A DNA stretch of 64,000 nt, from positions 248,001 to 312,000 of the forward strand of contig NZ_LMAU01000002.1 in the NCBI RefSeq assembly GCF_001441535.1, in the 5' to 3' direction. The position numbers and the translations under genes were made by a program. The notes beneath the pieces are model-generated. The model had not been told where the DNA came from and did no database searches. It worked only from the letters and a program-made list of their open reading frames with translations. Source of the stretch: Tsuneonella troitsensis (GTDB lineage: Bacteria > Pseudomonadota > Alphaproteobacteria > Sphingomonadales > Sphingomonadaceae). Shown piece by piece: positions 55,789 through 64,000 of this stretch; position 1 is the first letter of the stretch; every line of letters begins with the position of its first letter.

Positions 55789-56916
55789 TCAGACCCGCAT
55801 CGGCATCAGGACATAAAGAGCCGGGCTCTTCTCATCCTGGCGGATCAGTGTCGGTGCGCCGGGGTCGGCAAGGTGGAGTTCCACCGTGTCGCCATCGATC
55901 TGATGGAGAATGTCCTTCAGGTAATTGGCGTTGAAGCCGATCTCCATCGCCTCGGCGCGGTAATCGGCGGGGACTTCCTCGGCAGCGGTGCCATTGTCGG
56001 GCGACGTGACCGAGAGCGTGACCTTGTCGGTCTCGAGGCCCATCTTGACCGCGCGAGTCTTCTCGGTCGCAATGGTCGCCACGCGATCGACGCCTTCGTA
56101 GAACGAGCGCGGATCGAGCTTGAGGAGCTTGTCGTTTCCGGTCGGGATGACCCGCGAATAGTCCGGGAAGGTTCCGTCGATCAGCTTGCTGGTCAGGACT
56201 ACCCCGCCCTCTCCGCCCATCGTGAAGCGGATCTTGCTGGCCGAAAGGTTGATCTGCACGCTCGCGTCGAGCGATTCTTCGAGCAGCTTGCGCAGTTCCG
56301 CGACCGCTTTGCGCGGCACGATCACGTCCGGCATCCCTTCCGCCCCGTCGGGACGGGGAAGCGTGAAGCGCGCCAAGCGATGGCCGTCGGTGGCCGCCGC
56401 CTTGAGCACAGGCTGATCTTCGTCCGAAACGTGCAGGAAAATGCCGTTGAGGTAATACCGCGTTTCCTCGGTCGAGATCGCGAAACGCGTGCGGTCAATC
56501 ATCTCGGCGAGCGTCTTCGCAGGAAGTTCGAAGCTCGTCGGCAGGTCGCCCTCGACGATGACGGGAAAATCGTCGCGCGGCAGTGTCGGCAGGGAGAAGC
56601 GGCTGCGTCCGGCCTTGACCGCCATCCGGTTGTCCGCCGTCTCCAGGCTCACCTGGCTGCCTTCGGGAAGCTTGCGGGCGATGTCGAACAGGAGGTGCGC
56701 CGACACCGTGATCGCGCCCGGGCTCTCGACCGAGGCGGCCGCCATGTGCTCGACGACCTGAAGATCAAGGTCGGTCGCCATGACCTTGAGCGATCCGCCA
56801 TCCGATGCGTCGATCAGGACGTTGGAAAGGATGGGGATAGTGTTGCGGCGTTCCACCACCGACTGCACGTGGGACAGGCAGCGCAGCAGCGTCGCGCGTT
56901 CGATCGTGGCCTTCAT
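55789..56916 (-). CDS. dnaN: DNA polymerase III sliding clamp (beta subunit)
   Basis: A 375-residue clamp with the three-fold domain pattern and family strands such as VERRNTIPILSNVLI near the start, TDGHRLAR-type AATDGHRLARF and the closing ALYVLMPMRV. It tethers replicative polymerases to DNA. It is not adjacent to dnaA or recF here, a scattered arrangement common in alphaproteobacteria. A 153-base gap separates it from fabG upstream. Confidence 0.97.
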   Translation of the reverse strand: MKATIERATLLRCLSHVQSVVERRNTIPILSNVLIDASDGGSLKVMATDLDLQVVEHMAAASVESPGAITVSAHLLFDIARKLPEGSQVSLETADNRMAVKAGRSRFSLPTLPRDDFPVIVEGDLPTSFELPAKTLAEMIDRTRFAISTEETRYYLNGIFLHVSDEDQPVLKAAATDGHRLARFTLPRPDGAEGMPDVIVPRKAVAELRKLLEESLDASVQINLSASKIRFTMGGEGGVVLTSKLIDGTFPDYSRVIPTGNDKLLKLDPRSFYEGVDRVATIATEKTRAVKMGLETDKVTLSVTSPDNGTAAEEVPADYRAEAMEIGFNANYLKDILHQIDGDTVELHLADPGAPTLIRQDEKSPALYVLMPMRV

Positions 56917-57069
56917 CGGTCCTTACTTTCACCCCTCTCGCGCGCACCGGCAAATCCGCGACCGGATTCGCCTGCGAGCGCCGGAAATTCGTGAATTATC
57001 CTTAGCGGTGAGGTCGCCCGGGGCAAGAACCAAGGTGGCGGTGCGCCGATTCCTTGGGGATAAAGCCTC

Positions 57070-57825
57070 TCAGGACAGCATCGCCATGCCGCCGTTGACG
57101 TGCAGCGTCTGTCCGGTGACGTATCCCGCCTCTCTGGAAGCGAGATAGGCAACCGCGGCGCCGATATCTTCGCCCTCGCCCATCCGGCCCATCGGGATGC
57201 GCGCATTGAGCGCTTCCTTCTGCGCGTCCGGCAGGGCGTCGGTCATCGCGGTGCGAATGAAACCCGGTGCGACGCAGTTCACGGTTATCCCGCGCGTTGC
57301 GAGTTCCTGCGCCAGCGCCTTCGACATTGCGGTCAGTCCGCCCTTGGCCGCGGCATAGTTCGCCTGCCCCGGATTGCCTGTCGCGCCGACGACGCTGGTG
57401 ATGGTCACGATCCGACCGAAGCGCGCCTTCATCATCGGCTTGGCTGAAGCACGCATGAGCCGAAAAGCCGCCTCGAGGTTGATGCGGATCACCGCGTCCC
57501 ACTCCTCGTCCTTCATTCGCATTGCCAGATTGTCGCGTGTGATCCCCGCGTTGTTGACGAGAATGTCGAGCTTGCCGAACGTATCGATGGTCGCAGGCAC
57601 GAGCTCTTCGACTTGGGTCGTGTTCGACAGGTCGCAGGTAATCTCGACGTGATCGCCGCCGAGCTCGCGATTGAGTTGCTCGCGGAAAATTCGCAGCTTT
57701 TCACCATTGGAACCGGACAGAGCGATCCGCGCACCCTGGCGGGCCAGCGAATAGGCGATCGCCGAGCCGATGCCGCCACTGGCCCCGGTGACGAGGGCGG
57801 TCATGCCTTCGAGGTTGAACATCAT
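57070..57825 (-). CDS. fabG: 3-oxoacyl-[acyl-carrier-protein] reductase
   Basis: A 251-residue short-chain dehydrogenase. The cofactor motif is TGASGGIGSAIA and the catalytic tetrad includes Asn (NNAG), Ser (ITSVVG), Tyr and Lys (YAAAK). FabG reduces beta-ketoacyl-ACP in fatty acid synthesis. Its start overlaps the fabD stop by four bases, supporting the FabG role over other SDR functions. The acpP and fabF genes that often follow are not directly downstream here. Confidence 0.95.
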   Translation of the reverse strand: MMFNLEGMTALVTGASGGIGSAIAYSLARQGARIALSGSNGEKLRIFREQLNRELGGDHVEITCDLSNTTQVEELVPATIDTFGKLDILVNNAGITRDNLAMRMKDEEWDAVIRINLEAAFRLMRASAKPMMKARFGRIVTITSVVGATGNPGQANYAAAKGGLTAMSKALAQELATRGITVNCVAPGFIRTAMTDALPDAQKEALNARIPMGRMGEGEDIGAAVAYLASREAGYVTGQTLHVNGGMAMLS

Positions 57826-58760
57826 CCGATCTCCTTCGCCAGCGCTTCGATGTCGGCCATGGTAGCCACACTCGTCACGGTCGCATCAGCGTCGATGCGT
57901 CCGATCATCGGACCCAGGACCTTGCCGCCCAATTCGACGAAATGCTCGACGCCCGCGGCGCGCATCGCAAGCACGCTCTCGCGCCACCGGACCCGCCCGC
58001 ACACCTGCTCTACAAGGAGGCGCGATACCTCGGCCGGATCGGCAACTGCCGAAGCGGTGACGTTGGCATAGATCGGCAGGTGCAACGCGCCGGGCGGCGT
58101 CTGATCGAGCGCTCGCTCCATCGCATCGGCTGCAGGGCGCATCAGGTCGCAGTGGAACGGTGCGGATACCGGGAGCAGAACGCCACGCTTGATTCCATGG
58201 TCCTTCACCATCGCTACGGCGCGCTCGATCGCCTCGCGATGGCCGGAAAGCACCACCTGCGTGGGATCGTTGTCATTCGCCACCTGGCAAACCTGTCCCT
58301 CGGCAGCGGCATCGGCCAGCGCCTGCGCCTTCTCGAGGTCGGCCCCCAATAGTGCGCACATAGCTCCGACCCCGACCGGCACCGCGGCCTGCATCGCCTG
58401 TCCTCGAAGCTTCAACAGCCGAGCCGTATCGGCCAACGTGAACGATCCTGCGGCGCAAAGGGCAGTGTATTCGCCAAGGCTGTGTCCGGCGACGCAATCG
58501 GCCACTTCGGTCAGCGTGATGCCGCCTTCCTTCTGCAACACCCGCAGGACCGCGATGGCATTCGCCATGATCGCAGGCTGCGCATTCTCAGTGAGAAGCA
58601 ACTGGTCTTCCGGCCCTTCGGCCATGATCGCCGACAATTTCTGGCCAAGCGCATCGTCGACTTCCTGAAAGACCTCGCGTGCCACGGGGCTGGCGCCCGC
58701 CAGTTCGACGCCCATGCCGACCTTCTGACTGCCCTGCCCGGGAAAAACGAACGCTCGCAT
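57822..58760 (-). CDS. fabD: malonyl-CoA:ACP transacylase
   Basis: A 312-residue acyltransferase that loads malonyl groups on ACP. The FVFPGQGSQ oxyanion motif near the start and the nucleophile elbow GHSLGEYTA with Ser94 are typical, and the catalytic His is in APFHCDLM. It is translationally coupled to fabG. Confidence 0.96.
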   Translation of the reverse strand: MRAFVFPGQGSQKVGMGVELAGASPVAREVFQEVDDALGQKLSAIMAEGPEDQLLLTENAQPAIMANAIAVLRVLQKEGGITLTEVADCVAGHSLGEYTALCAAGSFTLADTARLLKLRGQAMQAAVPVGVGAMCALLGADLEKAQALADAAAEGQVCQVANDNDPTQVVLSGHREAIERAVAMVKDHGIKRGVLLPVSAPFHCDLMRPAADAMERALDQTPPGALHLPIYANVTASAVADPAEVSRLLVEQVCGRVRWRESVLAMRAAGVEHFVELGGKVLGPMIGRIDADATVTSVATMADIEALAKEIG

Positions 58761-58789
58761 CGCAATCCTCTCTCAAACGAGCCCGCGCG

Positions 58790-59623
58790 TTATGAGCGCG
58801 TGGAACCCGCCGCAACCCCGAATGGGACGATCATGTTGGCAGCCGAATGCCCGATTTCGGCGCGCCCCAGAAAGGGTATACCGTGCCGCTCGCACCAGAA
58901 ACGCGCCATTTCTTCCGGCTCGGATCCGAAGGGCCGGTCGTTCTCCGGCACGTTGGTAACCTGACCCAAGCGAAGGCCGGCAATCCTGGCGTCGGCGAGC
59001 CTGGCGGTGACATGAAAAAGCAGGCGATCGATTGCATAGAGGTGCTCGGCGACCTCCTCGACCATGACGACATGGCCACCGAGATCGGGCATGAGACTGG
59101 TGCCTAGGATCGAGGACAGCGTCATTAGGTTGAAAGCTGCGACAGGGGCAGACGCGATCTCCGGCTCGAGACCGTCGTCGCTCCCGGACATCCAGGCCAG
59201 CGCGCGGCGGACGGCATCTTCCCCTCCCTCTCGCCGCATATCGACCGGCATCGGGCCATGGACGGGTCGGCCAATCCCTTCGCGATAAAGTCCGGCAAGA
59301 AGGAAGCCGCAGTCGGAGTAGCCGAGAAAGGTCTTGTCTGCTGCGCCAGTGCCCAGCTCCGCGATCGCTTCGCGGGCAATGCGGTTCGAGCCGTAGCCCC
59401 CTTTTGCAAACCATACCGCTGCAGTTCCAGGATCGTTGGCACATTCCAGGAGCGCCGCGAGCCGTACATGATCCGGGCCGGCAAAATGTCCCTGCTCGGC
59501 AAAGCACTGTTCGTGAAATGCCAGTTCCAAGTCGGGAAACTCCCGAGAGGCAAGCTCTGTGACCGCCTCGGCGACGGTGTGGCTGATCGGCGTGGCCGGC
59601 GCGCAGATGGCGATACGGGTCAT
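58790..59623 (-). CDS. LD-carboxypeptidase family (S66) protein
   Basis: A 277-residue serine peptidase of the LdcA type. The nucleophile region is FLGYSDCGF with Ser103, preceded by the family turn WFAKGGYGSNR, and the C-terminal His region includes VMVEEVAEHLYAIDR. Such enzymes remove the terminal D-Ala from L,D-linked peptidoglycan tetrapeptides in the cytosol during wall recycling. It is divergent from a MurC/Mpl-like ligase 59 bases away, which fits a recycling pair. Confidence 0.88.
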   Translation of the reverse strand: MTRIAICAPATPISHTVAEAVTELASREFPDLELAFHEQCFAEQGHFAGPDHVRLAALLECANDPGTAAVWFAKGGYGSNRIAREAIAELGTGAADKTFLGYSDCGFLLAGLYREGIGRPVHGPMPVDMRREGGEDAVRRALAWMSGSDDGLEPEIASAPVAAFNLMTLSSILGTSLMPDLGGHVVMVEEVAEHLYAIDRLLFHVTARLADARIAGLRLGQVTNVPENDRPFGSEPEEMARFWCERHGIPFLGRAEIGHSAANMIVPFGVAAGSTRS

Positions 59624-59682
59624 TTGCGACCACTAGCAGCGCTTCACAATTCGGTCAGCCCCGCCTAGGCACCTTGCCGCTC

Positions 59683-61101
59683 ATGGACACGACGATCGAT
59701 CCCGCCGCTCATTCCTGGTTCTTCTGCGGCATAGGAGGATCGGGAATGCTCCCCCTCGCCCAGATCGTACACGGTCTGGGGGGCGAAGTTGCCGGGTCGG
59801 ATCGCAGCCGCGATCAGGGGCGGAGCAGCGACAAGTTCGGTTGGCTCGAACGCAATGGCTTTGCGCTTTACCCGCAGGATGGCAGCGGAGTTGCCAGCGC
59901 GGACCAGATCGTCGTTGCAAGCGCTGCAGTGGAAGACACCGTCGCCGAGATCGTCAAGGCGCGAGAGCTTGGCTGCAGGCGTATGAGCCGCGCAGACCTG
60001 AATGCTGCGCTTTTCAACGCCGCTGAAACCGGGGTTGCCGTGGCGGGAACCAGCGGCAAATCGACCGTAACCGCGATGCTGGGCTGGATACTCCACGCCA
60101 TCGGCCGCGAGCCGACGATCATGAACGGCGCGGTGATGAAGAACTTCATTTCGCCCGACAATCCGTTCGCCAGCGCGCATGTCGGAAGCAGCACACTTTA
60201 CGTGAGCGAAGTGGACGAGAGCGACGGTTCTATCGCTCTCTACAAACCCGCTGTCGGAATCCTTCTCAACGTGAGCCTCGATCACAGGAGCATGGAAGAA
60301 TTGCGCCAGTTGTTCGGCGACTTTCTTCGCCAATCGATAGCCACTGCGGTCAACGCCGACGACCCAGAAGCCTTTGCACTTGCAGATGCGGCGACCAGCC
60401 GGGTCGTTTTCGGGATCGAGGCGACGTCGGCAGATATCGGAGTCGTAGCCGACTCCATTACCTTCGCGGCCACGTCTATCGCGGCGACCGTGGTCGATCG
60501 GCGCGACGGATCGCACCATCCGTTGGCGCTTGCGATGCCGGGTCGGCACAACCTGTCCAACGCGCTTGCGGCGATCGCGGGGGCAAGCGCAGCCGGAGTT
60601 CCCGTCACCGACGCGGTTCGGTGCCTAGCTTCGTTCACGGGCCTTGCGCGCCGGTTCGACATTATCGGCACGACCCGAACGGGCATCTCGGTAATCGACG
60701 ATTTCGGGCACAACCCGGAAAAGTGCGCGGCGACCTTACGTAGCCTGCGCCAACAACGGGGCAGGATTATCGCCTTTTTTCAACCACACGGTTACGGTCC
60801 GCTGCGCCAGATGGGCGCGGAGCTGGCCGAAACCTTTGTGCGGGAATTGAGGCCTGAAGACATAGCCCTGATGTCCGATCCCGTCTATTTCGGCGGGACC
60901 GTCGACCGCACGATCGGCTCCGAACATGTGGTACGACTTATCGGAGCGAAAGGCGGCCGTGCGGAATACATCCCCGAGCGAGATGCCATTGCCGAGAGGA
61001 TTGTTTCACTGGCGCAACCGGGGGACCGCATCGTGGTGATGGGCGCGCGAGACGACACACTTACGGAATTTGCGCGCGCCCTTTTCCGACGCCTCTCGTG
61101 A
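59683..61101 (+). CDS. MurC/Mpl-like Mur ligase, probable murein recycling
   Basis: A 472-residue Mur ligase. Domain I has the FFCGIGGSGMLPLA dinucleotide-like loop, the central domain has the P-loop GTSGKST (122-128) where MurC and Mpl usually have GTHGKTT, and the EVDESDGS and DDFGHNP segments are family-like. The neighbour LdcA-type gene suggests Mpl activity (joining recycled tripeptide to UDP-MurNAc) rather than essential MurC. The start is ATG 59683; a TTG at 59674 is possible. Mpl versus MurC-paralogue remains open. Confidence 0.8.
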   Translation: MDTTIDPAAHSWFFCGIGGSGMLPLAQIVHGLGGEVAGSDRSRDQGRSSDKFGWLERNGFALYPQDGSGVASADQIVVASAAVEDTVAEIVKARELGCRRMSRADLNAALFNAAETGVAVAGTSGKSTVTAMLGWILHAIGREPTIMNGAVMKNFISPDNPFASAHVGSSTLYVSEVDESDGSIALYKPAVGILLNVSLDHRSMEELRQLFGDFLRQSIATAVNADDPEAFALADAATSRVVFGIEATSADIGVVADSITFAATSIAATVVDRRDGSHHPLALAMPGRHNLSNALAAIAGASAAGVPVTDAVRCLASFTGLARRFDIIGTTRTGISVIDDFGHNPEKCAATLRSLRQQRGRIIAFFQPHGYGPLRQMGAELAETFVRELRPEDIALMSDPVYFGGTVDRTIGSEHVVRLIGAKGGRAEYIPERDAIAERIVSLAQPGDRIVVMGARDDTLTEFARALFRRLS

Positions 61102-61105
61102 CAGT

Positions 61106-62074
61106 TCAGTGCGCTTCGGCGTTCGCTCCGACGCCGTGGCCCATCTTGAATACTTTGTGGAGAACGAACACGATCACAAGGCCGAGGACCAATCCGACCA
61201 GGGCCGAAATGCCCGCGTAGGTCAACCAGCCCGCTATCCCCGCAAGTCCACCCGTCACCCCCTCGACCGCGTGCTGAATGCCGTGGGCCCAATCAGAAGG
61301 ACCATGGATTCCCAGTTCGTGCAGGCTGTGCAGGATGATCCCGCCCCCGACCCACAGCATCGCGATCGTTCCGATCAGCGAAAGCGCCGTGAGAACGACC
61401 GGCATAGCGCGAAGCAGGAAGCGGCCTATCGCTTGGGAACCGGCCGATTCCCGTTCGGCCATGTGAAGGCCCACGTCGTCCATTTTCACGATGAGCGCCA
61501 CAGCGCCATACACCACGAAAGTGATAGCGATGCCAACCGCCGCAAGGGCAATGGCGCGCATCCAGAAACTGTCGGACAGCGACGCAATCTCGTTGAGCGA
61601 GATCGCCATGATCTCCGCCGAGAGGATCAGGTCGGTGCGGATGGCGCCGGCGACCCGCTGCTCCTCGAACTTCGCCGGATCCTCGATCGGATCCTCCAAC
61701 GTCTTGCCGTGCTTGGCGCCGCCAAGCTTCTCGAGAACCTTCTCTGCGCCCTCGAAGGCAAGGTAGCTTCCACCCAGGATCAGGATGTATGTGATCGCTT
61801 GGGGCAAAAGCCAGCTCAGTAGCAAGGCGCCCGGAAGCAGGAAAAGCAGCTTATTCTTCAAGCTCCCGCGCGCGATCTTGTAGATGATCGGCAGCTCGCG
61901 CGCCGGATCCAGACCCGTCACGTAAGACGGGGTAACGGCCGCGTCGTCGATAACGACCCCCGCCGCCTTGGACCCCGCCTTGCCGACCGCGACGCCGACG
62001 TCGTCGATCGATGCCGCCGCGACCCTCGCGATGACGGTGATATCGTCCAACAGTGCTACGAGGCCGCCCGGCAT
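61106..62074 (-). CDS. DUF808 family membrane protein
   Basis: A 322-residue inner-membrane protein. The start has GGLVALLDDITVIARVAA, the standard DUF808 opening, and about six hydrophobic segments follow. Function is unknown in the family. The ATG at 62072-62074 is the natural start. It is convergent with the Mur ligase gene (four bases between stops) and divergent from rpsF. Confidence 0.92.
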   Translation of the reverse strand: MPGGLVALLDDITVIARVAAASIDDVGVAVGKAGSKAAGVVIDDAAVTPSYVTGLDPARELPIIYKIARGSLKNKLLFLLPGALLLSWLLPQAITYILILGGSYLAFEGAEKVLEKLGGAKHGKTLEDPIEDPAKFEEQRVAGAIRTDLILSAEIMAISLNEIASLSDSFWMRAIALAAVGIAITFVVYGAVALIVKMDDVGLHMAERESAGSQAIGRFLLRAMPVVLTALSLIGTIAMLWVGGGIILHSLHELGIHGPSDWAHGIQHAVEGVTGGLAGIAGWLTYAGISALVGLVLGLVIVFVLHKVFKMGHGVGANAEAH

Positions 62075-62133
62075 TGATATAGTCTCCCCAGTTGCGGACT
62101 GCACTGCCCGTCCGTTCGCAGACGCACAAGGCT

Positions 62134-62161
62134 TGCTTTTGTGCCCGATCCCGCTATGTGC
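62134..62161 (+). promoter_or_regulatory. possible rpsF operon promoter
   Basis: TTGCTT at 62134-62139 and TATGTG at 62156-62161 are spaced by 16 bases and sit about 110 bases before rpsF, on a DNA stretch less GC-rich than its flanks. The match to a housekeeping promoter is moderate. Confidence 0.35.
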
Positions 62162-62272
62162 GCGCCTTCCTCGCGACCGGGCAATGGCTCGTGCAAGGAA
62201 CGAAGAAAGCCGGAGGGGCCCCGTCATCCGGACGGACAAGCCAGCGATCGGCATGAACAAGGACGCAAGAAC

Positions 62273-62638
62273 ATGGCTCTATACGAGCACATCTTTCTCG
62301 CGCGCCAGGACCTGAGCCAGGCTCAGGTCGACGCGCTGGCCGCGACGGCCACCGAGATCGTCGAGAAGCTCGACGGCAAGGTGACCAAGACCGAGACCTG
62401 GGGTCTCAAGAACCTCGCCTACAAGATCGACCGCAACCGCAAGGCGCACTTCGTGCTGCTGAACATCGAGGGCCCCGGCGCCGTCGTGGCGGAGCTCGAA
62501 CGCCAGACCCGGATCAACGAAGACGTGATCCGTTACCTGACCGTGCGCGTCGACGAGCACGAGACCGGCCCGAGCGTGATGATGCGCAAGGGTGACCGCG
62601 ACCGCAAGCCGCGTCGCGACCGTGAGGAGCGCGACTGA
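62273..62638 (+). CDS. rpsF: 30S ribosomal protein S6
   Basis: A 121-residue S6 with the opening [14 protein letters not shown] and [10 protein letters not shown], extended by a basic tail ([16 protein letters not shown]) common in alphaproteobacteria. The ATG at 62273 gives the family start; an upstream extension is not homologous. It overlaps rpsR by one base. Confidence 0.97.
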   Translation: MALYEHIFLARQDLSQAQVDALAATATEIVEKLDGKVTKTETWGLKNLAYKIDRNRKAHFVLLNIEGPGAVVAELERQTRINEDVIRYLTVRVDEHETGPSVMMRKGDRDRKPRRDREERD

Positions 62639-62862
62639 TGGCCCGCCCGTTTTTCCGCCGCCGCAAGTCGTGCCCGTTCTCGGGCAAGAACGCGCCGAAG
62701 ATCGATTACAAGGACGTGCGCCTGCTGCAGGGCTTCATGTCCGAGCGTGGCAAGATCGTTCCGAGCCGCATCACTGCCGTATCGGGCAAGAAGCAGCGCG
62801 AGCTGGCTACCGCGATCAAGCGCGCCCGCCAGATCGGCCTCCTGCCGTACATCGTGAAGTAA
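62638..62862 (+). CDS. rpsR: 30S ribosomal protein S18
   Basis: A 74-residue basic protein with the full S18 pattern ([43 protein letters not shown]). S18 pairs with S6 in the small subunit. Stop and start overlap as TGATG with rpsF. rplI follows after 13 bases. Confidence 0.98.
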   Translation: MARPFFRRRKSCPFSGKNAPKIDYKDVRLLQGFMSERGKIVPSRITAVSGKKQRELATAIKRARQIGLLPYIVK

Positions 62863-62875
62863 GAGGAGAGACGAC

Positions 62876-63487
62876 ATGGACATCATTCTCCTCGAACGTG
62901 TCGCCAACCTGGGCGCCATGGGCGATGTCGTGACCGTCAAGGACGGTTACGCCCGCAACTTCCTGCTGCCGCAGAAGAAGGCGCTCCGCGCCAACGACGC
63001 GAACCGCAAGGTGTACGAAGCCAATCGCGAACGCCTCGAAAAGGAAAACGCCGAGCGCCGTACCGACGCTGAAAAGTCGGGCGAGAAGCTCGATGGTGCC
63101 GAGATCGTCCTGATCCGCGCGTCGTCGAACGCCGGCCAGCTTTACGGCTCGGTCAACGTTCGTGACGTGGTCCAGGGTCTGGAAGCTGCCGGACACACGG
63201 TCGACAAGCGCCAGGTCGTGATGGGTCACCCGATCAAGACGCTCGGCATCCACGACGTCACGATCGCGCTGCATCCTGAAGTCATGGTCACGATCAAGGC
63301 AAACGTCGCCCGTTCGGACGACGAGGCCGAGCTCCAGCGCCAAGGTGTCGATGTAATCGGCGCCATGGCCGAGGAAGATCGTTCGGAAAGCGAAGGCTTC
63401 ACCGAAGCCGTCGATCCCTCGCTTGAGCCGGGGGAAATTCCTGCCGACCTGATCGAAGAACGCGCCGAGGCTTCAGACGAAGGCTGA
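62876..63487 (+). CDS. rplI: 50S ribosomal protein L9
   Basis: A 203-residue L9 with the N-terminal signature [20 protein letters not shown] and [10 protein letters not shown], a long connecting helix and a C-terminal domain. It is longer than the usual 150 residues because of an acidic C-terminal tail from about residue 150 ([10 protein letters not shown] and later), a feature seen in some sphingomonads. It ends the rpsF-rpsR-rplI operon, and a strong terminator follows. Confidence 0.97.
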   Translation: MDIILLERVANLGAMGDVVTVKDGYARNFLLPQKKALRANDANRKVYEANRERLEKENAERRTDAEKSGEKLDGAEIVLIRASSNAGQLYGSVNVRDVVQGLEAAGHTVDKRQVVMGHPIKTLGIHDVTIALHPEVMVTIKANVARSDDEAELQRQGVDVIGAMAEEDRSESEGFTEAVDPSLEPGEIPADLIEERAEASDEG

Positions 63488-63504
63488 TTTCTTCGCTTGA
63501 ATTT

Positions 63505-63541
63505 AAAAAGGGGGCGGCGGGCAACCGGCGCCCCTTTTTTT
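63505..63541 (+). terminator. intrinsic terminator of the rpsF-rpsR-rplI operon
   Basis: An A-run, then GGGGCGGCGG-GCAA-CCGGCGCCCC with one mismatch region and seven T form a classic intrinsic terminator 17 bases after the rplI stop. The A-run on the other side may let it serve the convergent gene too. Confidence 0.93.
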
Positions 63542-63547
63542 GTGCGC

Positions 63548-64000
63548 CTATTGCGAGTGTACTTGTGCGAACGAGATTACCTGCAGTTGCAGATCGGCCG
63601 TCGGTGCCCGCTGCACCCGGCCCGCTACCCTGCCCCTTTCGCAAGACCATTCGAACCGGCCCTCCATGGCTGAGTTAGGCACGATAGCCGAGGAAGTATC
63701 GCACGCGCCAACCGCCTCTTTGAGTTCGGCAATATCGCGGGCACGACGGTCAAGGTCGCGGTCGGGGGCGACGTTGTTAGCGAGCGGCAAGCCCTCGACG
63801 CTACCGGCGCCCCAAGCTGACTTGGCCAAAGCATATGACAGGGCGAGGCCTGCCGAAACCGGGATTGCGCGGTCCGGAATTGCGCCCTCGCGTCGCAATT
63901 TCAGCATAAGTTTGAAGTTGGTGAGCCCCAGCGTCGTGTACGTCGCGTTGTTGAATACGAAACTGCCGACCCCTGCCTCTGGCAAGAGAGCCATGTGCGA
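63548..64000 (-). CDS. 3' end of a beta-lactamase-related serine hydrolase (partial)
   Basis: The reading frame enters from the right edge and ends at 63548, giving the last 150 residues. The segment SHMALLPEAGVGSFVFNN resembles the region after the catalytic GHxGG motif in class C beta-lactamase-like esterases. The C-terminal 100 residues form a separate domain of unknown fold. The catalytic residues would lie outside the window, so the family call is moderate. It is convergent with rplI. Confidence 0.6.
   Translation of the reverse strand, partial: SHMALLPEAGVGSFVFNNATYTTLGLTNFKLMLKLRREGAIPDRAIPVSAGLALSYALAKSAWGAGSVEGLPLANNVAPDRDLDRRARDIAELKEAVGACDTSSAIVPNSAMEGRFEWSCERGRVAGRVQRAPTADLQLQVISFAQVHSQ

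Overview
The window is about 64 kb of GC-rich chromosomal DNA with dense, short-spaced gene order. It looks like a member of the Sphingomonadales, most likely of the Erythrobacteraceae type. The reasons are the PEP-CTERM/XrtA exopolysaccharide regulators PrsK/PrsR/PrsT, the recG|sdhE|mfd block, zapA followed by a 6S-like RNA and 5-formyl-THF cyclo-ligase, and the overall alphaproteobacterial protein character. No plasmid, phage, transposase, integrase or CRISPR signature is visible, so most of the window is core chromosome. The taxonomic placement is an inference from protein resemblance, not from a search.

Layout. 1-6.5 kb: the minus-strand exopolysaccharide control operon (sugar transferase, PrsK, PrsR, PrsT) and the start of another membrane protein. 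6.6-10.4 kb: a small membrane protein, a RamB/ScfR-like regulator divergent from isocitrate lyase aceA, and a 59-codon gene behind aceA. 10.4-18.7 kb: M20 amidohydrolase, SLC13 permease, tRNA-Leu, suhB, efp, M23 peptidase, L,D-transpeptidase, thiE and a lipoprotein. 18.7-24.4 kb: a central-carbon operon on the minus strand (tkt, gap, pgk, hotdog thioesterase, class I aldolase). 24.5-26.5 kb: a small coiled-coil gene, zapA, 6S-like RNA, ygfA, DUF2842, tRNA-Asp. 26.7-33.2 kb: a secreted protein, a YdeI-like protein, the branched-chain 2-oxoacid dehydrogenase genes, thyA, tRNA-Pro and a DUF411 protein. 33.2-40.9 kb: TonB-like protein, recG, sdhE, a GDT1/Mn exporter with a yybP-ykoY-type riboswitch, mfd and a strong terminator. 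40.9-49.7 kb: a 14-aa microprotein candidate, a CHASE2-EAL phosphodiesterase, bamD, a Gly-rich membrane protein, lepA and a PAS-GGDEF-EAL-PilZ protein. 49.8-55.6 kb: phaC, a PhaZ-like hydrolase, a ferredoxin-NADP reductase-like flavoprotein and a D-aminoacylase-like amidohydrolase. 55.6-64 kb: a palindrome-rich AT island, dnaN, fabG, fabD, LD-carboxypeptidase divergent from a MurC/Mpl-like ligase, DUF808, rpsF-rpsR-rplI with terminator, and the end of a serine hydrolase.

How the genes fit together. Several clusters are functional units: sensor-regulator-TPR control of exopolysaccharide; a one-protein transcriptional switch facing the glyoxylate-shunt gene; a glycolysis/pentose phosphate operon; a cell-division operon; branched-chain amino acid catabolism; PHA storage next to a c-di-GMP enzyme; and a probable peptidoglycan-recycling pair. 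I do not see a clearly undescribed multi-gene system. The most interesting leads are small: the 14-aa gene with a perfect Shine-Dalgarno, the short gene behind aceA, the coiled-coil gene coupled to zapA, the two-hairpin leader of mfd, the palindromic island beside dnaN and the repeated TTTACA-like motifs between the regulator and aceA.
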